From positions 1 through 5,004 of the forward strand of contig JACMRF010000017.1 in the NCBI GenBank assembly GCA_014376575.1: a stretch of 5,004 bases of DNA, given 5' to 3'. The notes below the pieces were generated by a model. The model searched no databases, was not told the DNA's origin, and was given only the letters and a program-made list of their open reading frames with translations. Numbering within the stretch: the stretch's first letter is position 1; each line of letters starts with the position of its first letter. Below are positions 1 through 5,004 of the stretch, piece by piece. Made by a program: the position numbers and the translations under genes. This DNA comes from Undibacterium sp. (GTDB lineage Bacteria; Pseudomonadota; Gammaproteobacteria; Burkholderiales; Burkholderiaceae).

Positions 1-10
1 CAACAAGTTA

Positions 11-126
11 TGCCTGATGACCATAGCAAGTCGGTACCACCCCTTCCCATCCCGAACAGGACCGTGAAACGACTCCGCGCCAATGATAGTGCTGCAACCA
101 GTGTGAAAGTAGGTCATCGTCAGGCT
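11..126 (+). rRNA. rrf: 5S ribosomal RNA
   Basis: This is the 5S RNA of the large ribosomal subunit. The conserved core CCCATCCCGAACAGG and the later GTGAAAGTAGGTCATCGTC segment are visible. The ends close as helix I: GCCTGA at 12-17 pairs with TCAGGC at 120-125. A length near 116 nt fits betaproteobacterial 5S. An open reading frame starting at position 10 crosses the gene but is only a chance reading of the RNA. The gene is presumably the last member of a 16S-23S-5S operon lying to the left, since a terminator follows directly and nothing else fits in positions 1-10. The exact mature ends are uncertain by one or two bases. Confidence 0.97.
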
Positions 127-134
127 TTTATTAG

Positions 135-169
135 AAAACCCATCAGCAGATTCCTGCTGAGGGGTTTTT
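135..169 (+). terminator. Intrinsic terminator of the rRNA operon
   Basis: The outer arms AAAACCC (135-141) and GGGTTTT (162-168) and the inner arms TCAGCAG (143-149) and CTGCTGA (154-160) form a 14 bp stem with one A/G mismatch and an ATTC loop, running into a T tract. It starts 9 nt after the 5S gene and is the natural end of the rRNA transcript. The A-rich 5' arm could also allow function on the other strand. Confidence 0.93.
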
Positions 170-457
170 GCTTTTTAAATATCGCTTTTGAGACGCACAC
201 GCACACGCACTTCAACATCCATACGTACTCTGACATCCACACATCAAACTGCGAACGTCAACCAGCTCTCCAGTTGCCTCTCGCTACGTGCCTTCATGCC
301 GCCCGCGATATTATCTCTGTGTCTGGAATCGCAATCGCCATAAAGCTCAGACTTTTGATGATCTTGAAAATCGCGCAAGTCTGGTCTTAGGACTTGTTTG
401 ATCTAAAAATACCATGTGAGGCAACATGATAAACAGTATGGAAGTCACCAGTATACA
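170..457. other. Noncoding spacer between rRNA terminator and tRNA promoter
   Basis: No credible gene is seen here. The only long forward frame is the one that begins inside the 5S gene, so it is not credible. The stretch contains a short ACGCAC tandem repeat (193-210) and a small set of overlapping inverted repeats. CAGACTT (348-354) can pair with AAGTCTG (377-383), while CAAGTC (376-381) can instead pair with GACTTG (391-396). No promoter, tRNA or recognisable small RNA was identified. Confidence 0.6.
193..210. repeat. Short tandem repeat (ACGCAC)x3
   Basis: Three perfect head-to-tail copies of ACGCAC are seen directly. The tract lies in noncoding DNA after the rRNA terminator. It is too short to imply a function and may simply be a slippage product. 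Confidence 0.85.
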
Positions 458-486
458 TAGACAAGTACAAGAAATTATCCTATAAT
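458..486 (+). promoter_or_regulatory. Sigma70 promoter of the tRNA-Val/tRNA-Asp operon
   Basis: The -35 box TAGACA (458-463, five of six bases of TTGACA) and a perfect -10 box TATAAT (481-486) are separated by the ideal 17 bp. Transcription should begin near 493, leaving a leader of about 50 nt before tRNA-Val. That leader would be removed by RNase P and contains a small stem, TCGTT (500-504) with AACGA (512-516). The promoter lies well beyond the rRNA terminator, so the two tRNAs appear to be an independent unit rather than distal members of the rRNA operon. Confidence 0.85.
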
Positions 487-545
487 ATTGCTTCTGTAGT
501 CGTTGGTGACAAACGATGAATGTTTATTTGAACTAAGCAAAAAAT

Positions 546-621
546 GGGTGCTTAGCTCAGTTGGTAGAGCGGCGCCCTTACAAGGCGTAGGTCGGGAGTT
601 CGAGCCTCTCAGCACCCACCA
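546..621 (+). tRNA. tRNA-Val (anticodon UAC)
   Basis: A complete cloverleaf of 76 nt with encoded CCA is visible. The acceptor arms GGGTGCT and AGCACCC pair perfectly. The D stem is GCTC/GAGC. The anticodon arm GCGCC-CTTACAA-GGCGT gives anticodon TAC, with one terminal G-U pair. The T arm GGGAG-TTCGAGC-CTCTC is normal. The anticodon UAC decodes GUA and, with the usual wobble modification, other valine codons. It is the first gene of a two-tRNA transcript, with 36 nt to tRNA-Asp. Confidence 0.97.
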
Positions 622-657
622 TCAGATAAATATTTTTTTACACAGTTAAGTAGTTTC

Positions 658-734
658 GGAGCGGTAGTTCAGTTGGTTAGAATACCGGCCTGTCACGCCG
701 GGGGTCGCGGGTTCGAGTCCCGTCCGCTCCGCCA
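658..734 (+). tRNA. tRNA-Asp (anticodon GUC)
   Basis: A complete 77 nt tRNA with encoded CCA is visible. The acceptor arms are GGAGCGG (658-664) and CCGCTCC (724-730), with G731 as discriminator base, the main identity element of tRNA-Asp. The anticodon arm CCGGC-CTGTCAC-GCCGG gives anticodon GTC, reading GAC and GAU, normally with queuosine at position 34. The T arm is GCGGG-TTCGAGT-CCCGT. It is the second and last gene of the unit and is followed 31 nt later by an intrinsic terminator. Confidence 0.97.
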
Positions 735-765
735 ATAATACGTTTCATGCAGTGCCATGAAGCAG

Positions 766-805
766 AAAAAACCGCATTTCTCACTAAGAGTAATGCGGTT
801 TTTTT
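766..805 (+). terminator. Intrinsic terminator of the tRNA operon
   Basis: AAAAACCGCATT (767-778) pairs with AATGCGGTTTTT (792-803), with an inner CTC/GAG stem around an ACTAA loop, and a T run continues to 805. A smaller hairpin, TTCATG (744-749) with CATGAA (756-761), lies between tRNA-Asp and the terminator and may help mark the 3' processing region. Confidence 0.93.
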
Positions 806-993
806 GTTTCAGAACGTGCCAAGGCGTGCATTGTCATTCTAATTTTTTGAATCAATGTTGACCTCCATGAATACAACCATCAAAAAACATGGATACAAAA
901 AACCTAATTTTCTACCGCTAATGGCGTCCATTGGCGATTCTTGGCTAAGCGAAATCTCGGTTCAATGCATAATACGGTCTCCGCTCGCGTAGA
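806..993. other. Noncoding gap between tRNA operon and rdgC 3' end
   Basis: No coding frame, tRNA or known small RNA was recognised. What can be seen is an imperfect direct repeat, CATGAATACAA (866-876) and CATGGATACAA (888-898), offset by 22 bp. There is also a compact hairpin, GCTAATGG (917-924) with CCATTGGC (928-935), holding one T-G pair and a CGT loop. A weak -10-like CATAAT (968-973) has no matching -35 box. A terminator-like stem follows at 994. The stretch could be a degraded remnant or simply a spacer between convergent units. Confidence 0.5.
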
Positions 994-1016
994 AAGACGA
1001 GCTTAATGCTCGTCTT
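994..1016 (-). terminator. Probable rdgC terminator, possibly bidirectional
   Basis: A perfect 9 bp stem, AAGACGAGC (994-1002) with GCTCGTCTT (1008-1016), has a five-base loop. On the minus strand it lies about 90 nt past the rdgC stop and is followed by a short T-rich tail (TTTCT counting the end of the stem). On the plus strand the tail reads TTATTTGT, so it could also stop rightward read-through from the tRNA unit. The tails are short on both sides, so efficiency is uncertain. Confidence 0.65.
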
Positions 1017-1055
1017 ATTTGTCTCAAAATACGTTGAAAAAAGTACTGGTTCTAA

Positions 1056-1082
1056 TTATTAGGTGCTGTTTAAACCTAATAA
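1056..1082. repeat. Perfect inverted repeat just after the rdgC stop
   Basis: TTATTAGGT (1056-1064) and ACCTAATAA (1074-1082) form a perfect 9 bp AT-rich stem around a 9 nt loop. It begins 21 bp past the rdgC stop codon. It lacks an immediate T tract on either strand, so it is more likely a 3' UTR stabilising hairpin or part of a compound terminator than a classic terminator. Confidence 0.6.
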
Positions 1083-1103
1083 GCCATAAGCCGACGCAAT
1101 GTT

Positions 1104-2012
1104 CTATACCGCCTTTAATGTTTCTAGTTCACCACCTAGCGCGAAAATTAAATCATTGAGCATACTTGCGAGTTCAGACGACATAAGCACGAAGTCTGCA
1201 TCAAACCGCTCATCCTCGTTGTTGGTCCGACTCTCCTTATCTTCAGCGAGGATATCTAGAGGTTTGATCCTTTTTAATGCGAGACTCTCGGTAAGAATAA
1301 AAGAAACTCTATCATTCCAAGTCAATGCTAATTTCGTACATTGTTTTCCTGCTGCAATGTGGCGCTGTACGTCGACAGCATCGATAGTGTGATTAACATA
1401 ACGCACAGTCGCCTTATCTTCCGTATGCGAACGTAGTTCAGTGTCCTGATCTATCGTGAAGCCTTTTGGCGCGTCGTTTCCAACGAGCCAATCAGTCATT
1501 GCCGATTGAGGCGACAATTTGACTCGCAGGCTTTCGAGTGGAAGTTTGTCACATTTAAGTAGTAGTTTGATAATTTCATCAGCCTTGCTCGGACTTGATG
1601 TGTCGACCACAAGCCAGCCATTAACCGGATCTATCCAAACCCACGTGCTACGCTGGATACCAAACGCACGGGGTAACAATTCGTCAATAACTCGTTCTTT
1701 AAGGTCTTTCATCGCCTTACGTCCAGGCGCGAAACCTTGTTGTTCTTCCAGCTCCGCAGCTCTTGCTTTTGCAACCTGATTAATAACGGTTGAAGGTAGC
1801 AATTTTTTTTCTGTGGAGAGAAGCAAGAGCAATTGTTGATTAACGCTATGTATTAATTGTCCATTGTCTTTTGGAGATGCCCAGCCTTCACTTTGCATTT
1901 CATTTGATGGACATTGAGAAAACGACTGCGTTGCCAGTCTGGCACTTAGTTGTTCTACGTCCACTTGCCAAGGGGAGGGAAGGCGAAAAATCTGTAAATT
2001 CTTAAACCACAT
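1104..2012 (-). CDS. rdgC: Recombination-associated protein RdgC
   Basis: RdgC is a nucleoid-associated protein. In enterobacteria and Neisseria it forms a ring-shaped dimer around double-stranded DNA, binds without sequence specificity and restrains RecA filament activity. The 302-residue product matches the family length (303 in E. coli). Recognisable family features are the N-terminal MWFKNLQIFRL, GWASPK at 43-48, ELLPRAFGIQ with W-I-D at 111-128, and the C-terminal FDADFVLMSSELASMLNDL followed by ALGGE near 270-295. No signal peptide or membrane segment is present, so it is cytoplasmic. The ATG start gives the canonical N terminus; only a weak GGA (2019-2021) lies 6 nt upstream. The gene is monocistronic, divergent from argS, and appears intact. 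Its role in this organism is inferred from the family. Confidence 0.96.
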   Translation of the reverse strand: MWFKNLQIFRLPSPWQVDVEQLSARLATQSFSQCPSNEMQSEGWASPKDNGQLIHSVNQQLLLLLSTEKKLLPSTVINQVAKARAAELEEQQGFAPGRKAMKDLKERVIDELLPRAFGIQRSTWVWIDPVNGWLVVDTSSPSKADEIIKLLLKCDKLPLESLRVKLSPQSAMTDWLVGNDAPKGFTIDQDTELRSHTEDKATVRYVNHTIDAVDVQRHIAAGKQCTKLALTWNDRVSFILTESLALKRIKPLDILAEDKESRTNNEDERFDADFVLMSSELASMLNDLIFALGGELETLKAV

Positions 2013-2039
2013 ATGAAATCCAAACAGGAAAAACGACTT

Positions 2040-2069
2040 ATTCTACACGCTCGGAAAGATTATTGACCA
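2040..2069 (-). promoter_or_regulatory. Candidate rdgC promoter
   Basis: On the minus strand, TGGTCA (2069-2064, four of six bases of the -35 consensus) and TAGAAT (2045-2040, five of six of the -10) are separated by 18 bp. Transcription would start near 2033, giving a leader of about 20 nt. This is a pattern match only. Confidence 0.4.
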
Positions 2070-2188
2070 AAGGCCAGCACCAAAACTATTGTGCAGCCTA
2101 GTCTTTTTACATGGAGTGAAATCTATTTCCTTGCCAAGAAATGTTTGTCTCGTCGTCGCAGTAAAGGGCTGCGCTTCTCCCAAAACAG

Positions 2189-2194
2189 TATAAT
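2189..2194 (+). promoter_or_regulatory. Candidate -10 box for argS
   Basis: A perfect TATAAT lies 54 bp before the argS start codon and would give a leader of roughly 48 nt. No good -35 box is seen 16-18 bp upstream. The box sits at the edge of an imperfect inverted repeat, TAATG (2191-2195) with CATTA (2204-2208). The same site read on the minus strand gives TATACT, so a leftward start is also possible here. Confidence 0.4.
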
Positions 2195-2248
2195 GTTTGT
2201 ATTCATTACTTATCTGTTTGCCTCGCTGCAAATGAAAACTGACACGCT

Positions 2249-3961
2249 ATGCTTGCCCAACAAAAAATAGAAATATTACAAATCATTCAGAATGCTATCG
2301 CCCCATTATTGATGGGTAGTGGTTTGACACCAAATATAATTTTAGAACGTCCTCGTGATCCGTCGCATGGCGATATCGCGTGCAATATCGCCATGCAGAT
2401 CGCCAAACAGCTTAAAAAAAATCCACGTGAATTGGCTCAGATTGTCGTCGCCTCATTATTGGCTCAAAATAACACTTTAATTGAGACGGCTGAAATCGCT
2501 GGCCCAGGCTTTATCAATATCAGGTTGGCACCTAGTGCGAAGCAAGCAATTGTTAAGACGATTTTGCAGCAGGCATCGCAATTTGGGCGAGGATCAATTG
2601 GTGCCGGTAAAAAAGTGATTGTAGAGTTTGTCTCTGCGAATCCAACTGGTCCGTTGCATGTAGGGCATGGCAGACAAGGGGCTTTGGGTGACGCACTAGC
2701 TGCTTTACTAGAAACGCAAGGTTATGACGTAACACGTGAATTTTATTACAACGATGCAGGTGTTCAAATTGGTAATTTGGCGCTATCTGTACAGGCACGA
2801 GCAAAGGGTGTCAGCCCAGGCGACGCTAGTTGGCCAGAGTCAGCCTATAACGGTGATTACATTGCTGAAATCGCGCGCGATTTTCTAGCCAAAGAGTCTG
2901 TTTCTGCTAGCGATGGCGCAGCAGTCACCGCTAGTGGCGAAGTGGAAGACATCGATTCAATCCGACATTTTAGCGTGACGTATTTACGTCGTGAACAAGA
3001 TATCGATTTATTGGCTTTTGGCGTCAAGTTTGATAATTACTACTTAGAGACTTCATTGTATATTGACGGTAAGGTTGAAGCCGCCGTCGAGGCCTTGAAG
3101 TCTGCGGGCAAAACCTACGAGCAAGACGGTGCGTTATGGCTACGTACCACTGAATATGGTGACGACAAAGACCGCGTGATGAAAAAATCTGACGGAACAT
3201 ATACTTACTTTGTTCCGGATGTCGCCTATCACATTGTTAAATGGCAACGCGGTTTTATACAGGCAATTAATATCATGGGTAGCGATCACCACGGTACTAT
3301 TGCCCGGGTGCGTGCAGGCTTGCAGGCGGTTGATGCGGGGATTCCAAAAGGATTTCCAGACTATGTCTTGCACAAAATGGTAACAGTAATGAAAGACGGT
3401 GCTGAGGTCAAGATATCGAAGCGTGCTGGTTCATACGTTACTGTACGCGACCTGATCGAATGGTCTGGTGATGGCGATGTTGTTAAAGGTCGTGATGCGG
3501 TACGTTTTTTCCTCATCTCACGTAAGGCAGATACAGAATTCGTTTTTGATGTTGATGTCGCACTGGCACGTTCAGATGAAAACCCAGTCTATTATGTGCA
3601 ATACGCGCATGCAAGAATATGTTCGGTACTGGCACAATACAGTAGTGACGAGAATATTTTGGCCGCATTGCATTCAGTCGACTTATCACCGCTAGTTGCT
3701 CCGCGTGAAGCCTTGTTGCTGGCAAAGCTAGCAGAATATCCTGAAGCATTGCTCAGAGCATTAGAAGAGCTTGGGCCACATCAAGTTGCCTTTTATTTGC
3801 GAGATCTAGCAGGCGAGTTGCATAGTTATTACAATGCCGAGCGGGTGCTGGTTGACGATGTAGCGACCAAAATGGCAAGATTGGCGCTCATGCTTGCGAC
3901 GCGACAAGTGCTACGCAATGGTTTGGCCCTGATAGGTGTTTCTGCACCGAACAAAATGTAA
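2249..3961 (+). CDS. argS: Arginyl-tRNA synthetase (class I)
   Basis: ArgRS attaches arginine to tRNA-Arg using ATP in the cytoplasm and, unlike most synthetases, needs the tRNA present for amino acid activation. The 570 residues are close to the E. coli length of 577. The N-terminal tRNA D-loop-binding domain spans about 1-93. The Rossmann catalytic core carries the HIGH signature as HVGH at 137-140 within [20 protein letters not shown], and the KMSKS-equivalent loop KISKRAG at 388-394, a normal variant in this family. [11 protein letters not shown] at 344-354 is another core motif. The C-terminal DALR anticodon-binding domain starts near [10 protein letters not shown] (448-457). The ATG is chosen because an in-frame TGA lies at 2240-2242; no Shine-Dalgarno sequence is visible. 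It leads a probable operon with the SPOR gene 22 bp downstream. Confidence 0.98.
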   Translation: MLAQQKIEILQIIQNAIAPLLMGSGLTPNIILERPRDPSHGDIACNIAMQIAKQLKKNPRELAQIVVASLLAQNNTLIETAEIAGPGFINIRLAPSAKQAIVKTILQQASQFGRGSIGAGKKVIVEFVSANPTGPLHVGHGRQGALGDALAALLETQGYDVTREFYYNDAGVQIGNLALSVQARAKGVSPGDASWPESAYNGDYIAEIARDFLAKESVSASDGAAVTASGEVEDIDSIRHFSVTYLRREQDIDLLAFGVKFDNYYLETSLYIDGKVEAAVEALKSAGKTYEQDGALWLRTTEYGDDKDRVMKKSDGTYTYFVPDVAYHIVKWQRGFIQAINIMGSDHHGTIARVRAGLQAVDAGIPKGFPDYVLHKMVTVMKDGAEVKISKRAGSYVTVRDLIEWSGDGDVVKGRDAVRFFLISRKADTEFVFDVDVALARSDENPVYYVQYAHARICSVLAQYSSDENILAALHSVDLSPLVAPREALLLAKLAEYPEALLRALEELGPHQVAFYLRDLAGELHSYYNAERVLVDDVATKMARLALMLATRQVLRNGLALIGVSAPNKM

Positions 3962-3975
3962 CTAATTTTTTAATC

Positions 3976-3980
3976 GGAGA
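3976..3980 (+). promoter_or_regulatory. Ribosome binding site of the SPOR gene
   Basis: GGAGA lies 3 nt before the ATG at 3984, which is close but usable. It supports this start over an internal ATG at 4032 that would begin directly in the membrane segment. Confidence 0.7.
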
Positions 3981-3983
3981 CGC

Positions 3984-4625
3984 ATGGATTCTTATCAAAT
4001 TAATTTATCTCGTCAGCAGGGCGGGACACTCATGGGAGTGATCATTGGCTTGGTGATCGGATTGGGTATAGCGGTTGCGGTGGCACTATTAATTACTAAA
4101 TCCTCGACGCCATTTACCAACAAAAACGGGAAAGCTGATAAAACGGATGCGCCGACAACACAGATGCAGGATCCGAATAAGCCTTTATACGGCAATAAGG
4201 ATGCGGTGAAAGAAGTTGCCAAAGATTTCGCTAAAGCAGTCGATAGTAGCAAAGCAGCTGAGACTGTGATCACAAAACCCGATGTGAAATCGCTGCCCCT
4301 CGCTGTTGACAAACAAACTGAAAAGCAGCTTGAACGACCGGAAATAAAATCTGCTGACGCTGCCTCAAAAGCAGATACCGGGGATGATAAATATATTTAT
4401 TTTCTTCAAACAGGCGCATTCCGTGAAGCGGCAGATGCCGAGAGTGCACGCGCCAAGCTAGCGCTGATAGGTTTTGAAGCTCGCATTAGTGAAAAACTTT
4501 CTGATAACGGCAATCTTTACCGTGTGAGAATCGGACCTTTCACGCAGTTAGAAACAATGAACCGAATGCGTACAAAGCTGTCTGAAAACAGTGTTGATGC
4601 GGCGGTAGTTCGTACCTCTAAATAA
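3984..4625 (+). CDS. SPOR-domain inner-membrane protein (FtsN-like architecture)
   Basis: This is a single-pass membrane protein of 213 residues. A short cytoplasmic N terminus ends with RQQGGT. One transmembrane helix spans about 16-38 and is rich in G, I, V and A. A charged, low-complexity periplasmic linker rich in Lys, Asp and Ala spans about 40-134. A C-terminal SPOR domain spans about 136-212, with YIYFLQTGAF, a repeat-like A-x-x-A-R-A-K-L helix, and LYRVRIGPF at 178-186. SPOR domains bind glycan strands stripped of stem peptides at the division septum, so a role in septal peptidoglycan or cell division is likely. The layout resembles FtsN, but orthology cannot be settled because SPOR proteins are numerous. 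I recall homologues in this position between argS and dsbA in Burkholderiales. It lies 22 bp after argS and 28 bp before dsbA, consistent with co-transcription. Confidence 0.9.
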   Translation: MDSYQINLSRQQGGTLMGVIIGLVIGLGIAVAVALLITKSSTPFTNKNGKADKTDAPTTQMQDPNKPLYGNKDAVKEVAKDFAKAVDSSKAAETVITKPDVKSLPLAVDKQTEKQLERPEIKSADAASKADTGDDKYIYFLQTGAFREAADAESARAKLALIGFEARISEKLSDNGNLYRVRIGPFTQLETMNRMRTKLSENSVDAAVVRTSK

Positions 4626-4642
4626 TAGTTTGACCAATTCAT

Positions 4643-4647
4643 AAGGA
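4643..4647 (+). promoter_or_regulatory. Ribosome binding site of dsbA
   Basis: AAGGA ends 6 nt before the ATG at 4654. This spacing favours that start over the ATG at 4663, which would be 15 nt away. An ATG at 4649 is followed at once by TGA and is not a start. Confidence 0.8.
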
Positions 4648-4653
4648 AATGTG

Positions 4654-5004
4654 ATGCGTGTAATGAAAAAAATATTGATGGTGTTAAGCCTAGGCTTGAT
4701 TGCTGTTACAGCGAGCGCGTCAGTGAGCAATCCGGAAAATGGCAAGGAATATACCTTGTTGGAAAGACCTCAACCGACTGACGCTGGAAAAAAAATCGAA
4801 GTCATAGAGTTTTTTGCTTACTATTGTCCACACTGTTATGTTTTCGATCCTATTCTTTCTGATTGGGTAAAGAAGCAGGGCGACAATATTGCTTTTAAGC
4901 GCATTCATGTTTCCGACTCTCGCGTTGTTCCACATCAGAAATTATTCTACTCGCTAGAAGCAATGGGCAAGCTTGAGGAATTACATACCAAAATTTTTAA
5001 CGCG
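4654..5004 (+). CDS. dsbA: Thiol:disulfide interchange protein DsbA (5' part, cut by window end)
   Basis: DsbA is the periplasmic oxidase that donates disulfide bonds to newly exported proteins and is reoxidised by the membrane protein DsbB. The 117 visible residues begin with a Sec signal peptide: a basic MRVMKK start, a hydrophobic stretch at about 7-19, and a likely cleavage after ASA at residue 22. The thioredoxin fold opens with KKIEVIEFFAYYCPHCYVFDP. The active site C-P-H-C is at 58-61, and its dipeptide PH is the one typical of DsbA. The helical insertion, the cis-proline loop and the C terminus lie beyond the window, so DsbA cannot be fully separated from close paralogues such as DsbL. 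It is the third gene of the probable argS operon. No frameshift or stop is seen in the visible part. Confidence 0.94.
   Translation, partial: MRVMKKILMVLSLGLIAVTASASVSNPENGKEYTLLERPQPTDAGKKIEVIEFFAYYCPHCYVFDPILSDWVKKQGDNIAFKRIHVSDSRVVPHQKLFYSLEAMGKLEELHTKIFNA

Noticed and set aside
193..210. The ACGCAC repeat as a phase-variation tract or CRISPR-like array.
   Set aside because: There are only three 6 bp copies without spacers, and no gene or promoter whose frame or spacing they would alter.
10..390. A 126-codon forward open reading frame starting at position 10.
   Set aside because: It reads through the 5S rRNA gene, its terminator and a tandem repeat. It has no ribosome binding site and its composition is not protein-like.
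388..394. ArgRS residues 388-394 (KISKRAG) as a possible damaged KMSKS motif (positions given here are residues, not bases).
   Set aside because: Deviation from KMSKS is normal for ArgRS, and related betaproteobacterial enzymes carry the same [11 protein letters not shown] signature.
658..734. tRNA-Asp as an integration site for a mobile element next to it.
   Set aside because: No integrase, no repeat of the tRNA 3' end elsewhere in the window and no foreign-looking cargo are seen. The following genes are housekeeping.
2043..2231. A 62-codon minus-strand frame in the rdgC-argS intergenic region.
   Set aside because: It starts with TTG, has no Shine-Dalgarno, shows no recognisable motif and covers the likely promoters of both genes.
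4013..4312. A 99-codon minus-strand frame inside the SPOR gene.
   Set aside because: It is a complement-strand shadow of a well-supported gene with a ribosome binding site and clear domain structure.

Overview
The window reads as an ordinary chromosomal housekeeping segment from a betaproteobacterium of moderate to low GC, most likely Burkholderiales and possibly Oxalobacteraceae-like. The evidence is the 5S rRNA sequence, the ArgRS sequence with its [12 protein letters not shown] signature, and the gene order argS – SPOR-domain membrane protein – dsbA, which I recall as common in Burkholderiales. The genus is not determinable from the sequence alone.

Layout. Positions 11-126 hold a 5S rRNA gene, evidently the tail of an rRNA operon entering from the left, closed by a strong intrinsic terminator (135-169). 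A noncoding spacer of about 290 bp follows, with a tiny ACGCAC triplet repeat. A near-consensus sigma70 promoter (458-486) then drives a two-gene tRNA operon: tRNA-Val(UAC) at 546-621 and tRNA-Asp(GUC) at 658-734, ended by an intrinsic terminator at 766-805. A noncoding gap from 806 to 1103 carries small hairpins, including a terminator-like stem at 994-1016 that probably serves rdgC from the other side.

The minus strand carries rdgC (1104-2012), a nucleoid-associated recombination modulator. It is divergent from a rightward cluster across a 236 bp intergenic region with candidate promoters in both directions. The rightward cluster is argS (arginyl-tRNA synthetase, 2249-3961), then a membrane-anchored SPOR-domain protein (3984-4625), then the start of dsbA (from 4654, cut by the window edge). 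The gaps of 22 and 28 bp, with no terminator between the genes, suggest one operon.

Functionally the window mixes translation (5S rRNA, two tRNAs, ArgRS), recombination control (RdgC) and cell-envelope biogenesis (SPOR protein in septal peptidoglycan, DsbA in periplasmic disulfide formation). I found no mobile element, CRISPR array, defence system or other clearly novel system. The findings are low-interest structural observations in noncoding DNA.
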